Assembly: GCA_934661135.1 (NCBI GenBank)
Contig: CAKUJA010000098.1
Span: forward strand, 1 to 7,455
Length of the DNA stretch: 7,455 nt
Direction of reading: 5' to 3'
Source of the DNA: an uncultured Oscillospiraceae bacterium
Lineage (GTDB): Bacteria > Bacillota > Clostridia > Oscillospirales > Oscillospiraceae
Under the pieces are notes generated by a model, which worked only from the letters and a program-made list of their open reading frames with translations, did not search any database and was not told where the DNA came from. Below, in pieces: positions 4,735 through 7,455 of the stretch. Each line of letters starts with the position of its first letter. The stretch's first letter is position 1. Both the position numbers and the translations under genes were made by a program.

Positions 4735-6231
4735 TTATTTTTCGCAGTAAGCGGTAACCGTCTGCTGCACGTAATCCACCAGCTTGTCGATGCCGGCGTC
4801 CTTCAGCTTCTGCCGGTATTCTTCAATAGCGGCGTCCACATCGTCCACCAGACCCACGTTGATGGGGGTGCCATACTGCTGCACCACCTGGTTCACAGCG
4901 GCCAGTTCCGCCTGCACGGGCGCATAGTCCAGCGCGATAGCGCCATAACGGTTGGGAACAGAGATGCTGCGGATCTTTTCCATCAGGGGTTCCAGACCGG
5001 CCCACTGGGTCACGTTGGAACGCATCAGGTTCTCCACGCGCATTCCCCAGCCAGCGCCGGCGGGGTCATAACCAGTGACCACGGAAGGATCCTGAGAAGC
5101 GGAAGGCGTTACCAGCTGGCCTTCTTCGGTCAGGTCGTAGTGATAGCCCTGAATGCCGTACATATACAGGTCGTACAGTTCGGAATCGGTCTTGATCGCT
5201 TCCAGAATGCGCAGGCTGCGTTCGGCGTTGGGCGCGCTCTGGGGCACGGCGAAGCCATCCTGCAGCACGGGGTTGGGCACGGAGTAACCGGTCAGCGTGG
5301 TGAAGGACCAGTAATCAAAGTCGAAATCGGGGTTCAGAGAAGAAATGGTCGTCACCAGAGAAGCAACGCCCTCGGGGTTCTCCACAGAAATCGCGGAGGT
5401 GCCGACCTGCACATTGTCCCAGGTGCCCAGCGTGGCGCTCAGGCAGTTGCTGCTCCAGTAGCCGCGGTTCGCATAGTCCTTCATACGCTTGGCCCATTCC
5501 ACGTATTCATCAGTCATGGGGTAAGCCACAACGCTCTTGTAGTCGTTGATATCGCCCATCACAATGATGGAGGAGGTGCTGCCGGAGATCGTTTCGAAGC
5601 CATAGGTAGCGCGGAACATATACCGGAAAGCGTCTTCAGGATTGCCGTTGTAGGGGATCATATCGGGCTCGTTGGCCACGATGGCGTCCATATAGGCCTC
5701 GAAGGTCGCCTGATCGGTGATGGGGGCGCAGCCATACTTGTCTGCCAGATCCTTGCGATAGAACACGCCGTAGGGGATGTAGCCATGCACAGACAGCGGC
5801 ACCGCGTAGACCTTACCATCCACGGAGATTTCCTTCAGCGCGTCGTCGTTAAAGAAGGAGTAGGTCTGAGGCATCAGTTCGGGGAACATTTCCGTCAGAT
5901 CCATGAACGCACCGGCGGGGGCGTAACGATTGTACAGCGTGGCGTTCACATACACCAGATCGATCTTTTCGCCGGAGGTCAGAAGCAGATTGTACTTGTT
6001 CTCCCAATCATCCCAACCAGTATAGTTGAGCTTGATCGTCGTATTGTACTTTTCCTTGAGGAGCTTATTGAAAGCTTCCATGACCATTTCGCCGTCGGAG
6101 GGGCCGGTGCCGATGGCGTACCAGACCAGTTCTACCGGTTCGGCAAAGGGGTTTTCTTCCGCCATGGCGGGCAGGCAGACCAGCGATGCCAGCAGGCAGA
6201 CAGAGAGGATCAGGGACAGAATCTTTTTCAT
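4735..6231 (-). CDS. Exported sugar ABC transporter solute-binding protein, LplA-like with DUF3502-type C-terminus
   Basis: A 498-residue extracellular substrate-binding protein. Residues 1-24 are a Sec signal peptide (MKK, hydrophobic core, cleavage after AMA), giving a mature protein starting EENPFAEP. Strand and ligand-domain features include VELVWYAIGTGPSDG (33-47), WENKYNLLLTSGEKIDLVYV (76-95), the VDGKVYAVPLS hinge-type segment (137-147) and DGFAVPQSAPNAERSLRIL (325-343). Residues about 425-498 (YGAIALDY, YGTPINVGLVDDVDAAIEEY, KLKDAGIDKL) match the DUF3502 C-terminus of LplA-like proteins. Its ligand is presumably an oligosaccharide cleaved by the GH5 product; identity unknown. Two cysteines lie in the signal peptide (12 and 19) but neither has a good lipobox, so lipid anchoring is not evident. 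The ATG at 6231 has AAGGAGG 8 nt ahead; the in-frame TTG at 6249 is rejected. Codons are strongly G/C-ending (CTG, TAC, AAG, GCC), consistent with high expression. Confidence 0.92.
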   Translation of the reverse strand: MKKILSLILSVCLLASLVCLPAMAEENPFAEPVELVWYAIGTGPSDGEMVMEAFNKLLKEKYNTTIKLNYTGWDDWENKYNLLLTSGEKIDLVYVNATLYNRYAPAGAFMDLTEMFPELMPQTYSFFNDDALKEISVDGKVYAVPLSVHGYIPYGVFYRKDLADKYGCAPITDQATFEAYMDAIVANEPDMIPYNGNPEDAFRYMFRATYGFETISGSTSSIIVMGDINDYKSVVAYPMTDEYVEWAKRMKDYANRGYWSSNCLSATLGTWDNVQVGTSAISVENPEGVASLVTTISSLNPDFDFDYWSFTTLTGYSVPNPVLQDGFAVPQSAPNAERSLRILEAIKTDSELYDLYMYGIQGYHYDLTEEGQLVTPSASQDPSVVTGYDPAGAGWGMRVENLMRSNVTQWAGLEPLMEKIRSISVPNRYGAIALDYAPVQAELAAVNQVVQQYGTPINVGLVDDVDAAIEEYRQKLKDAGIDKLVDYVQQTVTAYCEK

Positions 6232-6239
6232 GGGTGAAA

Positions 6240-6246
6240 CCTCCTT
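6240..6246 (-). promoter_or_regulatory. Ribosome binding site of the solute-binding-protein gene
   Basis: AAGGAGG lies 8 nt before the ATG at 6231 and overlaps the alternative TTG-start reading at 6249, which it rules out. Confidence 0.85.
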
Positions 6247-6260
6247 CAATAGTGTATAGC

Positions 6261-6287
6261 GCTTGCGGTACTCGAACCGCCGAAAGC
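6261..6287 (-). promoter_or_regulatory. Stem-loop between permease and binding-protein genes
   Basis: GCTT/AAGC (6284-6287 with 6261-6264) and GCGGT/ACCGC (6276-6280 with 6265-6269) stack into a 9-bp stem with a 3-nt bulge and a 6-nt loop. No U-run follows, so it is not an intrinsic terminator. It lies just ahead of the binding-protein ribosome binding site and could shield the 5' end of a processed mRNA, raising binding-protein output relative to the permeases. Confidence 0.45.
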
Positions 6288-6299
6288 CGAATCCACAGG

Positions 6300-7193
6300 T
6301 CAGCCCTTGACAGAGCCGATCATGACGCCCTTGATAAAATACTTCTGCACAAAGGGGTACAGTAGGATGATCGGGCCGATCACCACCACTGCGGTGGCCA
6401 ATTTCATGGTTTCGGTAGGGGCCTGTACCCGTACCCCACTGAAACCGGCGGACGCTGCATTCTTCAAAAATTCGGCGCTGGAAAGCATCTGGTACAGCAG
6501 ATATTGCAGGGGATAAAGCGCCTCATCGTTGATATACAGGCTGGCCAGATACCAATCGTTCCAATATCCCAGGGCAATGAACAGACCCACCGTAGCCAAA
6601 GCCGTCTTGCTCAGGGGAAGGATTACGCGGGTATAAATGGTAAAATCTCCCGCGCCGTCGATCTTAGCCGCTTCGACCAGTGCCGAAGGAATGGAGCGCA
6701 TGAAGGTGCGCATCAGCATGATGTACCACGGAGAAAGCAGGCTGGGCAGGATCAGCACCAGCAGCGTATCCTTCAACTCCAGATAGCGGACGATCAGAAT
6801 ATAAACCGGGATAACGCCGCCGCTGAAAAGCGTAGTAAAATAGATGAAAAAAGAAATCTTGTTGCGGTAGCGGAAATCCTGCCGGGTAAGGACGTAGCCC
6901 GCCATCGTGGTAAGCGTCATAGCCATCAGCGTACCGATCGCCGTGACGCTAATGGTAACGCCGTAGGCCCGGGCAATCTTCCGAAAGCCGCGGAAAATAG
7001 TCTGATAAGCCGCCAGACTAAATTCTCTGGGCCAAAGAGAAAAGCCATTGCGGATGATGGACGCCTCGCTGGACAGAGAACCCGTAATCATCAGCCAGAA
7101 GGGCAAAAGACAGATCAGCGTCAGCACAGTCAGCAGCGCATAGCCAATGATATTAAAGGAACGCGTCCCTTTATCAGGTTTGATTCCGGCCAT
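6300..7193 (-). CDS. Carbohydrate ABC transporter permease, LplC/YtcP-like
   Basis: A 297-residue inner-membrane permease of the UgpE/LplC type, normal family length. Six membrane helices are expected at about 14-37, 78-101, 112-137, 143-161, 199-217 and 266-283. The cytoplasmic EAA loop reads EAAKIDGAGDFTIYTRVILP (174-193), the site that docks the ATP-binding subunit, and matches the family well. The YWNDWYLASLYI segment (210-221) and the ending KYFIKGVMIGSVKG are also typical. It pairs with the LplB-type permease encoded 23 nt upstream to form the heterodimeric channel, and the binding protein is encoded 68 nt downstream. No ATPase gene is visible; many such systems share a MsmK/MsmX-type ATPase encoded elsewhere. 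The ATG at 7193 has AGGAG 8 nt ahead. Confidence 0.95.
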   Translation of the reverse strand: MAGIKPDKGTRSFNIIGYALLTVLTLICLLPFWLMITGSLSSEASIIRNGFSLWPREFSLAAYQTIFRGFRKIARAYGVTISVTAIGTLMAMTLTTMAGYVLTRQDFRYRNKISFFIYFTTLFSGGVIPVYILIVRYLELKDTLLVLILPSLLSPWYIMLMRTFMRSIPSALVEAAKIDGAGDFTIYTRVILPLSKTALATVGLFIALGYWNDWYLASLYINDEALYPLQYLLYQMLSSAEFLKNAASAGFSGVRVQAPTETMKLATAVVVIGPIILLYPFVQKYFIKGVMIGSVKG

Positions 7194-7216
7194 CTTGCCT
7201 TCTCCTTTCCAGACGC

Positions 7217-7455
7217 TCAGAACAGGGCGTACTCGTCATTGATTTTGCGCACGATGGCGTTTACCGTCACCACCAGCAGCAGACCAAATACCGATTGATA
7301 TACGCCTGCCGCAGAACCCATGCCAATGTCAAAGTTCACCGTCAGGCTCCGATAAACGTAGGTATCCAGAATATCCGTCGTGGAATACAGCATCCCGTTT
7401 TTCCCGATCAGCTGATAGAACAGTTCGAACTGTCCCTTCAGAATCCCGCCGAGGC
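7217..7455 (-). CDS. Carbohydrate ABC transporter permease, LplB-like (C-terminal part)
   Basis: The last 78 residues of a permease whose start lies beyond the right edge; the stop is the TGA at 7217-7219. Visible landmarks are the segment LGGILKGQFELFYQLIG after the EAA region, then DILDTYVYRSLTVNFDIGMG, then the last membrane helix AAGVYQSVFGLLLVVTVNAI followed by VRKINDEYALF. The DT(Y/V)YR motif followed by a final helix and a positively charged tail is characteristic of LplB/YteP-type permeases, partners of the LplC type. Its gene is followed by the second permease after 23 nt, so the two are surely cotranscribed. The operon promoter must lie beyond the window. Confidence 0.93.
   Translation of the reverse strand, partial: LGGILKGQFELFYQLIGKNGMLYSTTDILDTYVYRSLTVNFDIGMGSAAGVYQSVFGLLLVVTVNAIVRKINDEYALF

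Noticed and set aside
3654..4757. 367-codon plus-strand open frame opposite the GH5 gene
   Set aside because: The minus strand carries complete GH5 catalytic motifs; the antisense frame shows none.
4444..6237. 597-codon open frame on the plus strand antisense to the binding-protein and GH5 genes
   Set aside because: It mirrors the strongly biased codons of the binding-protein gene, is rich in His/Gly/Val without any domain, and spans two well-supported genes and their intergenic hairpin.
6504..7298. 264-codon plus-strand open frame opposite the permease
   Set aside because: The composition is a shadow of membrane-helix codons, polar and repetitive, while the minus strand encodes a clear EAA-loop permease.
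1..7455. CRISPR array, tRNA, rRNA or insertion sequence
   Set aside because: No regularly spaced repeats, no cloverleaf or rRNA-like stretch and no transposase motif were found on either strand.

Overview
The window looks like a chromosomal carbohydrate-uptake locus from a low-to-moderate-GC Gram-positive bacterium, most likely an anaerobic gut-type Clostridia member (Bacillota). The reasons are strong AGGAGG-type ribosome binding sites, a LplB/LplC-type permease pair with a DUF3502-type solute-binding protein, and a large membrane-spanning AraC regulator of the YesS/YtdP kind. The lineage is inferred from gene style only; there is no rRNA or other phylogenetic marker here.

Layout. Positions 1-83 form a compact divergent control region. 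A near-consensus promoter (TTGACA-N17-TATACT) drives the rightward LysR-type regulator gene (136-1074). A second promoter on the opposite strand (TTGCAA-N17-TATACT) points at a gene whose first five codons lie at 1-16. The two -10 boxes are the two arms of one inverted repeat, AGTATAG-N7-CTATACT, which has the form of a LysR-family binding site. Positions 1075-1306 separate the LysR gene from the convergent AraC-type gene. This gap holds a roughly 160-bp stretch bounded by an 8-bp inverted repeat, with internal hairpins, a possible pseudoknot and a 35-codon ORF on the minus strand.

From 1307 to the right edge everything is on the minus strand, read right to left: the end of an LplB-type permease (7217-7455, truncated by the window), an LplC/YtcP-type permease (6300-7193), an exported solute-binding protein (4735-6231), a cytoplasmic GH5-type glycosidase (3648-4658) and the membrane AraC regulator (1307-3523). 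Stem-loops lie between the permease and binding-protein genes and between the binding-protein and glycosidase genes. The AraC gene has its own promoter overlapping the end of the glycosidase gene.

Inferred working model: the exported binding protein captures an oligosaccharide, the two permeases import it using an ATPase encoded elsewhere (none is visible), and the GH5 enzyme, which lacks a signal peptide, cleaves it inside the cell. The AraC protein senses an extracellular cue through its large external domain and activates the operon. The LysR gene and its divergent partner appear to be a separate regulatory unit. The transporter, glycosidase and regulators are recognisable families; the least explained part is the 1072-1232 intergenic element.
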